Source: Chloroflexota bacterium
GTDB taxonomy: Bacteria > Chloroflexota > Dehalococcoidia > Tepidiformales > Tepidiformaceae
Assembly (NCBI GenBank): GCA_026702615.1
Contig: JAPPBY010000020.1
Location: 62,001 to 126,000 of the forward strand
DNA: 64,000 nt
Reading direction: 5' to 3'
Shown here: positions 8,842-18,592 of the stretch, piece by piece
How positions within the stretch are numbered: position 1 is the stretch's first letter
Layout: each line of letters starts with the position of its first letter
The notes under the pieces: generated by a model
Seen by the model: only the letters and a program-made list of their open reading frames with translations
What the model was told of the DNA's origin: nothing
Databases searched by the model: none
Translations under genes and position numbers: made by a program

Positions 8842-9063
8842 GGTCCGCGCCCCGTCAGGTGACGGTTGTGTCTCGCCGGAAGACAGGCCAAGTCTTGTCA
8901 GATGGCTAGGCATTTATGGCTGAAATCGCATGCCGGGCCGCCTGGCCGGCCCGAGGGCGTCGTATAGTCCCGCGGCAGAGCATTGTGCCGTGCCCAGGCG
9001 GGAGGGCGGCCCGGGCGAGCGGGCGCCTGCCCGGGCCGGGAGTGCTTGCTGCGGGAGGCAGCC

Positions 9064-11400
9064 GTGAACGACGCCTTGCAGATCGGCCAGTTCGCGATCG
9101 TCGCCCACGAGCCTCAGGAGCGTGGGGCCACCATCGGCGTCGCCGAGGGGAACGGGACCGGGGTGGAGCGCTGTGAGCTATTCGCCCTGGCGGAGGGCAC
9201 GACGCCGGCCGCCCACGAGTACGCCGGCCACCTCGTCTCGCAGGCTGAACGCACCTGGAAGACGCTCAACCTGAGCCTCACGGGGGCACTCATCGCCATC
9301 TACGGCGAGGCCCAGCGCTCCCTGATGGACTGGAACACGCGCAGCGTCTCGCAGCACCGCGTGGGACTGGGACTCGGGTGTCTCGCCCGGCAGGGCGAGC
9401 GCATTGTGCTGGCCACGCGCGGCCCCGCGAGCATCCTCCACGCCTCCGGGGATGCGCTCACCATCCACGAACCCGACGACGAGCACGCCGAGCCGATGAA
9501 CGGTCTCCAGCCGGGCCAGCCCCAGCTCACGTCGCTCACGCTCGCCCCGGGCGACCGCGTCTTGCTGGTCACGACCAACGTCACCGAGTCGCTGAGCGAA
9601 GATGCGCTGGCGGACATCCTCAGCCGCTCGCTGCCGGAGGTGCTGCCCAACCTCTACCGTCGCATCACGCACCTGCGCGATGCGGCCGTCCTGCTTGTAG
9701 GGGTTCCGGAGGCAGGCGAGGAGATCCAGCCGCCCCCCGCTCCTCCCATCGAGATCGAGCCGGCGGACGCGGGACCCATCATCGGCGGCGAGGCGCCCGC
9801 CGGCGGTTCCTCCCGGGACTTTCAGCCCAGCCTGTTCGTCGAGAGCAGCCCCGGCGCCTCCGCCCTCGATGTCGCGCGCCGACGCCTCGAGGACGTCGAC
9901 GCCCGGTCGCGGGTCGATGCGGAGCTGCCGCAGGCGACTTCCCTGGCCGAAGCGCAGGAGCTGCCGCCCCTGCGCCGGGCCGCCGGCGACAGCGGGCCGA
10001 TCCCCCAGCTTCCCTCCGCCACCCCCCGCGCCGGCGAAGGCCACAGCTTCTTCCGGCAGGTGGCCCACGTGCGTCAGCCACCCGCGCCCCCGGTGGCTTC
10101 GCACCACACCGGGGCGGCGCCCGTCAGCCAGCTCGCCGCCGATCGGCGCATGCAGCTCTCGGCCACGACGAACGTTCCCACCTCCGGGAGCCTCGCGGCG
10201 GGGCCGCGCACCGGCAGCGCGGTGGTGCGGGCTCGCAGGAGCATGGGTGGCGGGATGCGGACCGGCGGACGCACGGAGACGGCGGGAGGCGGCTTCTCGC
10301 CGCCCGCCTGGCTGGCCGCGCTGGTCGCGATCCTGCTCCTCGCCGGGATCGTCTCCTGGGCGGTCCTCCCCGGACTGCTGGAGAGCGACGAGGCGACGCG
10401 CCTCTCGCAACTCATCGACGAGGCGGAGCGCGAGATCGCGACCGCCAACGCCGTCGACCAGCCGGACCAGCGCCGGGCAGCGCTCACGCGGGCGCGGGGC
10501 ATCCTGCTGGAGGCCACGGCCCTGGCAGGAGGCGCGAGCCTCGCCGAGCCGCTCTTGCGACAGGCCGACCGCGAGCTCGCGGCGCTGGACGCGATCGCGA
10601 CGCCGCTGCAGATCCGCACCTTCGCCGACCTCCGCGGGTTTGGCGAAGCGCCCATCGCGGCGCGCCAGCTCGTGGTCAGCGCTTCGCATGCCTACCTGCT
10701 CGATTCCGCCGGGGGCCAGGTCATCTCCATCACGCTCTCGACGGGCAAGAAGGCGACCGTGTTCGCTGCTGGCGAGGAGACGCCGCTCGCGCCGGTGGCC
10801 ATCACCTACGCCGATGTCTCGCGCCCGGGCGGTTCCGCCCTCCTGATCGTGGATGAGGGGGGAGGGCTGTGGACGTGGAGCGACGCGGGGTGGGTCGCCG
10901 AGATCGAGTTCGCGCGGCCCGAGGGGCTCACCGTTACGGACATGTACTTCGCCGAAGGCCGGCTCTTCGTGCTTGATGCGCCCAACGCGACTGTCTACAG
11001 CTTCGCCGCCAGCCCTTCGGGCTTCAGTCTTGCCCCCGTGGTCGTGCACCAGGGACCAGAGCTCGCAAACGCCCGGCGCATCATGGTGGACGGAGAGGTT
11101 TTCCTGACCGCCGCCGCGGACGGCTCAGTGCGGCGCTACAGCGGCGATCTGACGCTGTTGCTCGCGCAGGCCGGCATCGACACGCCCCTGACGGGGGCCG
11201 CCACCCCGCACACGAGCGGGTTCGCTACCGAGATCGCCATCCTCGACGCGAGCGCCGACCGCATCGTCATCCTGGCGGAGGACGGGACGTTCGCGCGCCA
11301 GTACCGCCACGCGGAACTGGAGAACCTGACGGCCTTCACGATGCGCGGTGGCTTCGGCTGGGTGATCAGCGGCGAGCAGCTCCGCCGGATCACGTTCTAG
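9064..11400 (+). CDS. PP2C-like (probably degenerate) cytoplasmic domain, TM segment and C-terminal beta-propeller-like domain
   Basis: N-terminal VGLGLGCLARQGERIVLATRGPASILHASGDAL...LAPGDRVLLVTTNVTESLSEDALADIL resembles a PP2C fold; TM WLAALVAILLLAGIVSWAVLPGLL; C-terminal repeated beta-strand units. Confidence 0.65.
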   Translation: MNDALQIGQFAIVAHEPQERGATIGVAEGNGTGVERCELFALAEGTTPAAHEYAGHLVSQAERTWKTLNLSLTGALIAIYGEAQRSLMDWNTRSVSQHRVGLGLGCLARQGERIVLATRGPASILHASGDALTIHEPDDEHAEPMNGLQPGQPQLTSLTLAPGDRVLLVTTNVTESLSEDALADILSRSLPEVLPNLYRRITHLRDAAVLLVGVPEAGEEIQPPPAPPIEIEPADAGPIIGGEAPAGGSSRDFQPSLFVESSPGASALDVARRRLEDVDARSRVDAELPQATSLAEAQELPPLRRAAGDSGPIPQLPSATPRAGEGHSFFRQVAHVRQPPAPPVASHHTGAAPVSQLAADRRMQLSATTNVPTSGSLAAGPRTGSAVVRARRSMGGGMRTGGRTETAGGGFSPPAWLAALVAILLLAGIVSWAVLPGLLESDEATRLSQLIDEAEREIATANAVDQPDQRRAALTRARGILLEATALAGGASLAEPLLRQADRELAALDAIATPLQIRTFADLRGFGEAPIAARQLVVSASHAYLLDSAGGQVISITLSTGKKATVFAAGEETPLAPVAITYADVSRPGGSALLIVDEGGGLWTWSDAGWVAEIEFARPEGLTVTDMYFAEGRLFVLDAPNATVYSFAASPSGFSLAPVVVHQGPELANARRIMVDGEVFLTAAADGSVRRYSGDLTLLLAQAGIDTPLTGAATPHTSGFATEIAILDASADRIVILAEDGTFARQYRHAELENLTAFTMRGGFGWVISGEQLRRITF

Positions 11401-12145
11401 CGGGCCAGCGCGCCCGCCAGAGGTAGGCCAGCGCGCCGCAGGCCACCCCCACGTTGAGCGATTCGACGCGGTCATCCATCGGGAGTTGCACGCGAAAGTC
11501 GCTGGCTTCGTTCAGCAGGCGGCTCACGCCGCGCTCCTCCCCTCCCAGGACCAGCGCCGTGCAGTCGGGCCAGTCGAAACCAGTGGCGTCCTCGGCGCCC
11601 TCGCCGGGGGAGGCGGCCACCACCCAGTAGCCCGCCTCCTTGAGCTGCGCCAGGGCACGGGCGAGGTTCTGGGGTGCGGCTACGGGCGCGTGGAAGCTGA
11701 GGCCCGCGCTCGCGCGATGAACGCCAGGGGTGAGGGCCACGCCCCGCCGAGGCGGCAGGACGACCACCTCGGCGCCCGTCGCCACGGCCACTCGGAGCAC
11801 GGCGCCTGTGTTCTGGGGATCGGTGACGCCGTCGAGCACGAGGGCGAGCGAGGGGCCGGTCGCCTTGCGGGGAATCGAGGCCGCCGGCAGCCGCCGCAGG
11901 CGTACGAGCACGCCCTGGTGCACGCCCCTGCCCGTCAGCTCATCGAGCCGCTCGGCCTCGACCGCCTCGACGGGCAGCCCCTGGGTCGCGGCCTCCTCCA
12001 CAAGCGCGGCCACGCGCCGGTTGGAGGCGCCTTCGGCGTGCAAGAGGCGCTTTGCCACGCCCTGTCGCAGGGCCTGCTCGCAGGCGTGCACGCCGAAGGC
12101 CAGGTCGTCGGGCGTGGACTTGGGCTTCGGCCGCAGGCGCGCCAT
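11390..12145 (-). CDS. rlmB: 23S rRNA (guanosine-2'-O-)-methyltransferase, TrmH/SpoU family
   Basis: LALVLDGVTDPQNTGAVLRVAVATGAEVVVLPPRRGVALTPGVHRASAGL ... LVLGGEERGVSRLLNEASDFRVQLPMDDRVESLNVGVACGALAYLW. Start assigned to MARLRPK at 12145. Confidence 0.93.
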   Translation of the reverse strand: MARLRPKPKSTPDDLAFGVHACEQALRQGVAKRLLHAEGASNRRVAALVEEAATQGLPVEAVEAERLDELTGRGVHQGVLVRLRRLPAASIPRKATGPSLALVLDGVTDPQNTGAVLRVAVATGAEVVVLPPRRGVALTPGVHRASAGLSFHAPVAAPQNLARALAQLKEAGYWVVAASPGEGAEDATGFDWPDCTALVLGGEERGVSRLLNEASDFRVQLPMDDRVESLNVGVACGALAYLWRARWPART

Positions 12146-12375
12146 ACGTCGTTTGCTCCGCTCCGGGTAGCGGGCCCTGGGCAAGCGCTCCTTCACCTTC
12201 CGGGGGGACGCTCGCGCCGGGCTGCCCTACACTCAGACCAACCTTGCCACTGCCGATGCGCCCTGTCTCGCACCGAGAGGGGCGACGGCGGCAGCGGCGG
12301 GCTTGATAACATCCGCGAACGGGGCATGCGACCCCGCCAGGAACCTCACTTCATGCCTGCATCCGTGACCAGGGC

Positions 12376-14541
12376 TTGAGCAACCGCTTCGTGGTGAAAC
12401 ACACGATCCGAATCCTGGCCGCGCTGGCCCTGCTGGCAGCGATCGTCGCGGCCCAGCCGGGCAGTGCCCCCGCCGAACCGGTTGGCGAGCACTGGGTCAG
12501 CATCCGCCTGGACTCCGGCGACGAGGACGCGTCAACGCTGGAGGGCCGGGGCTACCGCCAGCTGCCCGTGCCCGAGGGGATGACGACGGAGGCCTACCTC
12601 GACTGGCTCGAAGACCAGCCGGGCATCGCCAGCGTCTCGCCCAACCCCACCGTGACCGCCGCCGGCGACCCCAACGACGCGTTCTACGCGAGCGCCCAGG
12701 CGCCCTACCTCGGACCCGTGGGCGCGCCCGCCGGGTGGGATATCACCACCAACGCCGAGGACATCATCGTCGCGGTGATCGACTCGGGGGTCGACCTGCG
12801 CCACGAGGACCTGGTGGCCAACCTCTGGCGGAACCCGAACGACTCGGATAACGACGGCGTTGACGACGACAACAACGGCTGCATCGACGACGAACACGGC
12901 TGCCGGTTCCTGAACCTGACGCCCAAGCGCATCAGCGAGTGCGGCTACACCTCGAGCACGCCGACCGGCGACGTGCAGGACGACGACGGCACCGCGGACG
13001 CCCTCGGTTCCCACGGAACGGCCGTGGCCGGGATCATCGGCGCCCGCGGAAACAACTCCACCGGCATCAGCGGTGTCGCCTGGCGGGTGCGTCTCATGAT
13101 CCTGAAAGCCCTCGACTGCGGACCGGGAGACGCGCAGCCCACGGGCGAGATGGCGAATGTCGCGCGGGCGATCGATTACGCCCGCCGCATGGGCGCGGAC
13201 GTCATTAACCTGAGCCTCGCCAGCTCACCCGGCGACCCCGCCGCCGACATCCCCGAGCTGCGGCAGGCGATCGAGGATGCGCTCGCCGACGGCCTGATCA
13301 TCGTGGCCTCGGCGGGCAACCATGCCTCGCGAGGCGTGGGCTTCCCCGCGGCCTACGCCCAATACCCGAACGTGATCGGTGTGGGCGCCACAGACCCCGC
13401 CAACGACAACGCCTGGGCCACCTACAGCTCCTTCGGGGGCGGCGTGGACGTGGCCGCCCCCGGCAGCGGCATGGCCAGCACCGTGCGTTCCGACCTGCTT
13501 GATATCCCCTACGGAAGGCTGCCCGGGGCGACGAGCTGGGCGGCGCCCATCGTGACGGGCCTGTTCGCGCTCGTGATGGCGCGCAACCCCGACCTCACGA
13601 TGGAGGAATACATCGACATCGTGCAGGAGTCCGCCAGCGAGCCCGCGCCGGCCGCTCACGGCGGCAACTGGGCGGGTCACGGCGTGATCGACATGCAGGC
13701 GGCGCTCGAACGCGTCCCCATGACCGTGAGCGGGGCCGCTCTCGACGACTGGACCCGGCCGCCTCCGGGCACGCCGGTGCGCGCCCTCATCGACGGCGTC
13801 GAGTGCGGCGCCACGGAGACCACGAACGCGAACGGGACGGCCAGCTACTCCCTGCGCATCGCCGGCGAGAACGAGGTCCCGGGATGCGGCGCCTTGGGAC
13901 GCGAGGTCGAGATCTTCATCGGCGAGCGTCCGACGGCGACCGTCCTGCCCTGGAGCGCGCAAAACGAGGCGCTCCTCCTCACCGAGTACACGGTGAACGG
14001 CATCGATCCGCCTCCGGGCGCGGTCGTGGCGCAGGAGCTGGGCGCGGGGTGGAGCCAGGTCGCCTACCTCGGCCCGACAGGGTCGCTCCCAGCGGCCGCG
14101 GCCGCCCTCCCCGAGGGCTGGTCCGCCATCGCCACATGGGATCCGGATGCCGAGGGCGGCGGGGCTTTCCGGCTCTACTACCCCGGCGCCCCCGACGAAG
14201 CGCAGACGCTGACCGAGCTCTCCCGCTACCAGGCGCTCTGGGTCTACAGCGAGGGCGGCGGCGTGTTCGACGCCAATCCGGAAGAACTTCCCGGTCGCCG
14301 CGTGGAGCTCGCGGAGGGCTGGAACGCGGTCGTCTACACGGGCGGATCGCGGCCGGTGGAAGAGGCCCTGGCCAGTATCGCCGGTCGCTACGACCAGGTG
14401 CTGCGCTACGACAACCTCACGGGGCTCTGGGACTCGTATCTGCCCGGCTCGGCGCCGGCCCTGAACGACTTTGGGGGCCTCCACCCGTACCGCATCTACT
14501 GGATCCGGATGATCGCCCCCGCCACGCTCGTGATGTTCTAG
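12376..14541 (+). CDS. S8 (subtilisin-like) serine peptidase with signal peptide and C-terminal repeat module
   Basis: IVAVIDSGVDLRHEDL (Asp), GSHGTAVAGIIGARGNN (His), GATSWAAPIVTG (Ser), acidic DSDNDGVDDDNNGCIDDEHG insert. Confidence 0.93.
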   Translation: MSNRFVVKHTIRILAALALLAAIVAAQPGSAPAEPVGEHWVSIRLDSGDEDASTLEGRGYRQLPVPEGMTTEAYLDWLEDQPGIASVSPNPTVTAAGDPNDAFYASAQAPYLGPVGAPAGWDITTNAEDIIVAVIDSGVDLRHEDLVANLWRNPNDSDNDGVDDDNNGCIDDEHGCRFLNLTPKRISECGYTSSTPTGDVQDDDGTADALGSHGTAVAGIIGARGNNSTGISGVAWRVRLMILKALDCGPGDAQPTGEMANVARAIDYARRMGADVINLSLASSPGDPAADIPELRQAIEDALADGLIIVASAGNHASRGVGFPAAYAQYPNVIGVGATDPANDNAWATYSSFGGGVDVAAPGSGMASTVRSDLLDIPYGRLPGATSWAAPIVTGLFALVMARNPDLTMEEYIDIVQESASEPAPAAHGGNWAGHGVIDMQAALERVPMTVSGAALDDWTRPPPGTPVRALIDGVECGATETTNANGTASYSLRIAGENEVPGCGALGREVEIFIGERPTATVLPWSAQNEALLLTEYTVNGIDPPPGAVVAQELGAGWSQVAYLGPTGSLPAAAAALPEGWSAIATWDPDAEGGGAFRLYYPGAPDEAQTLTELSRYQALWVYSEGGGVFDANPEELPGRRVELAEGWNAVVYTGGSRPVEEALASIAGRYDQVLRYDNLTGLWDSYLPGSAPALNDFGGLHPYRIYWIRMIAPATLVMF

Positions 14542-14608
14542 CGCGCCGGCGCGTCACCGCGTCAGGGGCGGGTTCTGGCTGCGGGACCGCCCCCGCAAGC
14601 TCCACCGC

Positions 14609-15076
14609 ATGACCCGGAACGACGATCGCTGCGGCGCGCCCACGCGCGGCGGCGCCCCCTGCCGTTTCCCCGCCGACCAGTGCCCTCACGACGCGCATGC
14701 CCGCACCCGCGAGGGACGGCCAGGCCGGTCGCGGTCGTCGTCACCCGTGGGCGCGATACGGGAGCGCGATCTGCGGGCGCTGGGCTGGTGGCTGATCGAG
14801 GAGACGCTAGCTGGCCGCGTCACGCCCCCTGAGGCTTCGGCCGTGAACCGCATGATGCACACCCTGCTCCAGCTCGGCCCCACCCCCGAGGCGGACGAGC
14901 TGGCCCTGCAGGAAGTGGCGCTGCGCGGTCTCCTGATGCACGGCGTCCCACCGCGCACCGAGCAGGAGTGGCGGCGCGCCGCCGAGATCTTCGACGACGA
15001 GGCGCTCGCGGAGTTTCGCCGCTGGGCGTCCGTGGAAGAAGGCGCTATGGCTGGCGAGGAGCGCGAGGGACCCTAG
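14609..15076 (+). CDS. Small protein with N-terminal CGAPTRGGAPC motif (HGGxSTS/phage-type), function unknown
   Basis: MTRNDDRCGAPTRGGAPCRFPADQCPHDAHARTREG...; Cys-rich N-terminal motif reminiscent of small phage packaging-associated proteins. Confidence 0.55.
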   Translation: MTRNDDRCGAPTRGGAPCRFPADQCPHDAHARTREGRPGRSRSSSPVGAIRERDLRALGWWLIEETLAGRVTPPEASAVNRMMHTLLQLGPTPEADELALQEVALRGLLMHGVPPRTEQEWRRAAEIFDDEALAEFRRWASVEEGAMAGEEREGP

Positions 15077-16191
15077 TTGCCGCCGCTCTCGGGGGTGGGG
15101 GTGGGGGTGTCCTCGGGATCGGTGAGCGGTTCGGGATTCTCGTCCACCCCGGTTGTGACCGTCCCCTCGAGCGTCGGCTCCGGCGTCGTGAGCGGCTCCG
15201 GATCCTCGTCAACTCCGGTCGTCACGGTCCCCTCCGCGTCCGGGGCCGTGGGCGTCGTAAGCGCCTCCGGGTCCTCGGCGACACCGGTCGAGATCGTCGC
15301 CTCGGGAGTGGGCGTCGCTTCGGAGGCGGATGGCTCCTCGGTCGCGACAGGCGTCGGTTCGGGCGTCGGCGTCGCCCCCGGCTCCGGCGTCGCGGTCGCT
15401 TCGGGATTCGCGCCGTCGAGCGGCTTCACCTTGTCGGTGCTCACGGCGGCGGCCACCTCGGCTGCGTACGCCACCGCCTCCTCGGCTTCGGTGGCGAGTT
15501 CTTCCTCGGTGTCGGCGAGCACGACCTCAGCGGTCTCGCTGATGGAACGCACCTTGGCCTGCTGCAACGCGTCGAACCGCTCCTCCTCGGCGAGCTCGCG
15601 GATGTCGTCGAGCTCGGCGGTGAAGCTGTCGATGTGCCCCTCGCTCAGGTTGCCGCTGGCGGACAGCGCCTGGATCTCGTCGATGCGCTCCTGCGCCAGG
15701 CGGATACGCACGTTGATGCGCTCGTCGCCGCTGGCGAAGCGCACCTGGGCCTGCTCCGTGGCGCGCTTGAAGTTGTAGTTCCACTCGCCCGGCACCGACT
15801 CGCCGGCGGTGACGAACCCGAAGGTGATGACACCGAGCATCGCCGCCACCCCCAGCACCCCCACCGAGGCGACGGCGGCGCCGAACTGGCCGAAGCGGGA
15901 AGGCTCGGGCAGCGGGTCCTCGGGTGTGGCGCCGATGACAGGCGTGGCCGCGGCCAGCACCTTCGCCTTCAGGGAGCCCTCGAAGTAGTAGCTCGCCTCC
16001 TCCGCCTGGAGGGTTCCGCCGATGATCTGGCCGGTGGAGAGCAGCGGCTTGAGCCAGTCCTGCACCTCCTCGGAGTAGCGCTCGAGGATGACGGCAATCT
16101 CCATCCCGTCCTCGTAGAGGGCGAGCGCCTCGGTGAAGATTTCGGCCTGCGGGTCAGGCGTGCGGCGGAAGAAGTCCAGGAACCGCATCAT
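15073..16191 (-). CDS. DUF5667-type single-TM protein, candidate regulator of the coupled sigma factor
   Basis: TM VGVLGVAAMLGVITFGFVTAGESVPGEWNYNFKRATEQAQVRFASGDERINVRIRLAQERIDEIQAL; directly coupled downstream of sigma gene (overlap 16188-16191). Confidence 0.75.
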   Translation of the reverse strand: MMRFLDFFRRTPDPQAEIFTEALALYEDGMEIAVILERYSEEVQDWLKPLLSTGQIIGGTLQAEEASYYFEGSLKAKVLAAATPVIGATPEDPLPEPSRFGQFGAAVASVGVLGVAAMLGVITFGFVTAGESVPGEWNYNFKRATEQAQVRFASGDERINVRIRLAQERIDEIQALSASGNLSEGHIDSFTAELDDIRELAEEERFDALQQAKVRSISETAEVVLADTEEELATEAEEAVAYAAEVAAAVSTDKVKPLDGANPEATATPEPGATPTPEPTPVATEEPSASEATPTPEATISTGVAEDPEALTTPTAPDAEGTVTTGVDEDPEPLTTPEPTLEGTVTTGVDENPEPLTDPEDTPTPTPESGGN

Positions 16192-16814
16192 TCCTCAGCG
16201 ACCATCCCTTGCAGCTTCGCGATGGCCTTGTGCTGGAGCACCTTCACGTTGTTCTGGGTCTTGCCCAGGGCGAGCGCCGTCTCGGCCACGGAGAGCCCCG
16301 CGCCGAAGCGCAACGAGATCACGTCGCGTTGGGCGGGCGGCAGCTTGGCCGTCGCCTCGCGCACCACCTCGATGGTCGCCTGCAGCTCGTAGGCGGCCAC
16401 ATGGTCCTGCCGGTCGTCGGGCATCGTCTCGGAGAGCTGGGCGGGGATGCCTCGCCGCCGCTGCCGGCGCGCATGCGAGACCACCTCGTTGCGCGCGATG
16501 CGGAAGACCCACGCCCCGAAGGGGAGCCCCCGCCACTCGTACCGCTTCAGGTTCGCGACGAGCTTGAGGAACACTTCCTCGGTCACGTCCTCGGCGTCCT
16601 GCGTCGAGCGTACGCGGCCCGCCACGTAGCGATACACGCGCGGGAAGTAGAAGGTGTAGAGCGTGCTCAGCGCTTCCTGATCGCCAGACTGGGCCTGCTC
16701 GACTGCCAAACGCTCGTCGAAGTCCGGAGCAAGCTCGCTGGGCGCCATCGGTTCCACACAGACTCCCAGTGCGCGCCGTCTCCACAGCGCGCCCCCACCA
16801 CTCCACGCGAGCAT
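16188..16814 (-). CDS. RNA polymerase sigma factor, sigma-70/ECF family
   Basis: FDERLAVEQAQSGDQEALSTLYTFYFPRVYRYVAGRVRSTQDAEDVTEEVFLKLVANLKRYEWRGLPFGAWVFRIARNEVVSHARR and LPPAQRDVISLRFGAGLSVAETALALGKTQNNVKVLQHKAIAKL. Confidence 0.93.
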   Translation of the reverse strand: MLAWSGGGALWRRRALGVCVEPMAPSELAPDFDERLAVEQAQSGDQEALSTLYTFYFPRVYRYVAGRVRSTQDAEDVTEEVFLKLVANLKRYEWRGLPFGAWVFRIARNEVVSHARRQRRRGIPAQLSETMPDDRQDHVAAYELQATIEVVREATAKLPPAQRDVISLRFGAGLSVAETALALGKTQNNVKVLQHKAIAKLQGMVAEE

Positions 16815-16954
16815 AGTAAGCCGCCCCGCTAGAGCGCAACATACCCGTGATAACGCCCAGGGCGTGTAAAGGTTACTCGCGGACCATCACCGTTCGTTGA
16901 CTGGCCTCGGGCCTCGCTCGTAGCATTCGGGGAGCAATCACCCGCAGGAGTGGC

Positions 16955-18592
16955 ATGGCCAAGTTCATCTTCGTTACCGGCGGCGTGGTCAGCGGCGTCG
17001 GTAAAGGCATAACCACCGCCAGTATCGGGCGCCTGCTCAAATCCCGCGGAATCTCCGTCACCGTTCAAAAGCTCGACCCCTACCTCAATGTCGACCCCGG
17101 CACCATGTCGCCCTACCAGCACGGCGAGGTGTTCGTGACGGCCGACGGGGCCGAGACGGACCTCGATCTGGGCCACTACGAGCGTTTCCTCGACCAGGAT
17201 CTCTCTGCCGCCTGCTCCGTCACCAGCGGTCAGGTCTACCGGGCGGTGCTCGACCGCGAGCGTCACGGCGACTACCTCGGCGGCACCATCCAGGCCGTCC
17301 CCCACCTGACGAACGAGATCAAGGCGCGCATCTACGCGGCCGCCGAGGCGAGCAACGCCGAGGTCATCATCTGCGAGGTGGGCGGCACCGTCGGCGACAT
17401 CGAGGGCCAGACGTTCATCGAGGCGATGCGCCAGATCCGCCACGACGTCCCCGCCGACGACTTCCTCAACGTGCACGTCACCTTCCTGCCCTTCATCGGG
17501 GCCACGGGCGAGCTGAAGACGAAGCCGACGCAGCACTCCGTGAGCGAGCTGCGCTCGATGGGCATCCAGCCCGACGCCATCCTCGCCCGCAGCGACCACC
17601 CGGTACCGGGCGACATCTGCAACAAGATTGCGGACTTCTGCGACGTCGATCCGCGCGCCGTCATCGCCCTCGAGACCGTCGACACGATCTACGCCGTGCC
17701 CCTCATCCTCGAGGCGCGCGGCCTGGGCGACTTCGTGCTCGAACGGCTGGGGCTGAAGGCGAAGGCGCACGACCTGACCGCCTGGGAGGCGATGGTCGAG
17801 CGCCAGCGCCATCCCGCACGCGACCTCGAGGTGGCCATCGTCGGCAAATACGTGGAGCTGCAGGACGCCTACCTCTCGGTGAAGGAGGCGCTCGTGCACG
17901 CGGGGATCGCGCACGATGCCGAAGTCAGCATCCGCTGGGTGCACGCCGAGGACCTGGAGACGCGCCCCGCCGAGGCCGTGCTCGCCGATGTCGACGGGAT
18001 CGTGGTACCGGGGGGCTTCGGGGAGCGGGGCTGGGAGGGGAAGATCGCCGCCGCCCGCCACGCACGCGAGAATGACATCCCCTACCTCGGGCTCTGCCTC
18101 GGCCTGCAGGTGATGGTCACCGAGTTCGCGCGCAACGTGTGCGGCTGGGACGGGGCCAACTCGACCGAGTTCGACCCGGAGTCGCCCTTCCCCGTCATCA
18201 GCCTGCTCGAGGAGCAGGAGGGCGTCGTCGCCAAGGGCGGCACGATGCGGCTCGGCTGGTACCCCTGCCGGCTGCGCCCGGGAAGTGTCGCCGCCGGAAA
18301 CTACGACGAGGGGCTCGTGAACGAGCGCCACCGCCACCGCTGGGAGCTGAACAACCGCTTCCGCGACGAGATGGAGGCCGCAGGCCTCACCGTCGCGGGC
18401 ACCTCGCCCGACGGGACGCTGGCGGAGATCGCGGAGGTGGCGGACCACCCCTTCATGCTGGGGACGCAGTTCCACCCCGAGCTGCAGAGCCGCCCCAACC
18501 GCCCCCATCCCCTCTTCCACGGTTTCGTGAACACCGCCCTCGCGCACCGTTCCCCTCGGAGCGAGACCACCCCCGCCGTCGCCGCCGGCTAG
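16955..18592 (+). CDS. pyrG: CTP synthase
   Basis: MAKFIFVTGGVVSGVGKGITTASIGRLLKSRGISVTVQKLDPYLNVDPGTMSPYQHGEVFVTADGAETDLDLGHYERF; glutaminase GLCLGLQVM. Confidence 0.98.
   Translation: MAKFIFVTGGVVSGVGKGITTASIGRLLKSRGISVTVQKLDPYLNVDPGTMSPYQHGEVFVTADGAETDLDLGHYERFLDQDLSAACSVTSGQVYRAVLDRERHGDYLGGTIQAVPHLTNEIKARIYAAAEASNAEVIICEVGGTVGDIEGQTFIEAMRQIRHDVPADDFLNVHVTFLPFIGATGELKTKPTQHSVSELRSMGIQPDAILARSDHPVPGDICNKIADFCDVDPRAVIALETVDTIYAVPLILEARGLGDFVLERLGLKAKAHDLTAWEAMVERQRHPARDLEVAIVGKYVELQDAYLSVKEALVHAGIAHDAEVSIRWVHAEDLETRPAEAVLADVDGIVVPGGFGERGWEGKIAAARHARENDIPYLGLCLGLQVMVTEFARNVCGWDGANSTEFDPESPFPVISLLEEQEGVVAKGGTMRLGWYPCRLRPGSVAAGNYDEGLVNERHRHRWELNNRFRDEMEAAGLTVAGTSPDGTLAEIAEVADHPFMLGTQFHPELQSRPNRPHPLFHGFVNTALAHRSPRSETTPAVAAG

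Noticed and set aside
15077-15420. Direct repeats that could suggest a CRISPR-like array
   Set aside because: They are in-frame codon repeats for the TTGVDEDPEPLTTP tail of the DUF5667 protein, with no spacers.
16829-18547. 572-aa minus-strand ORF opposite pyrG
   Set aside because: pyrG on the plus strand is unambiguous.
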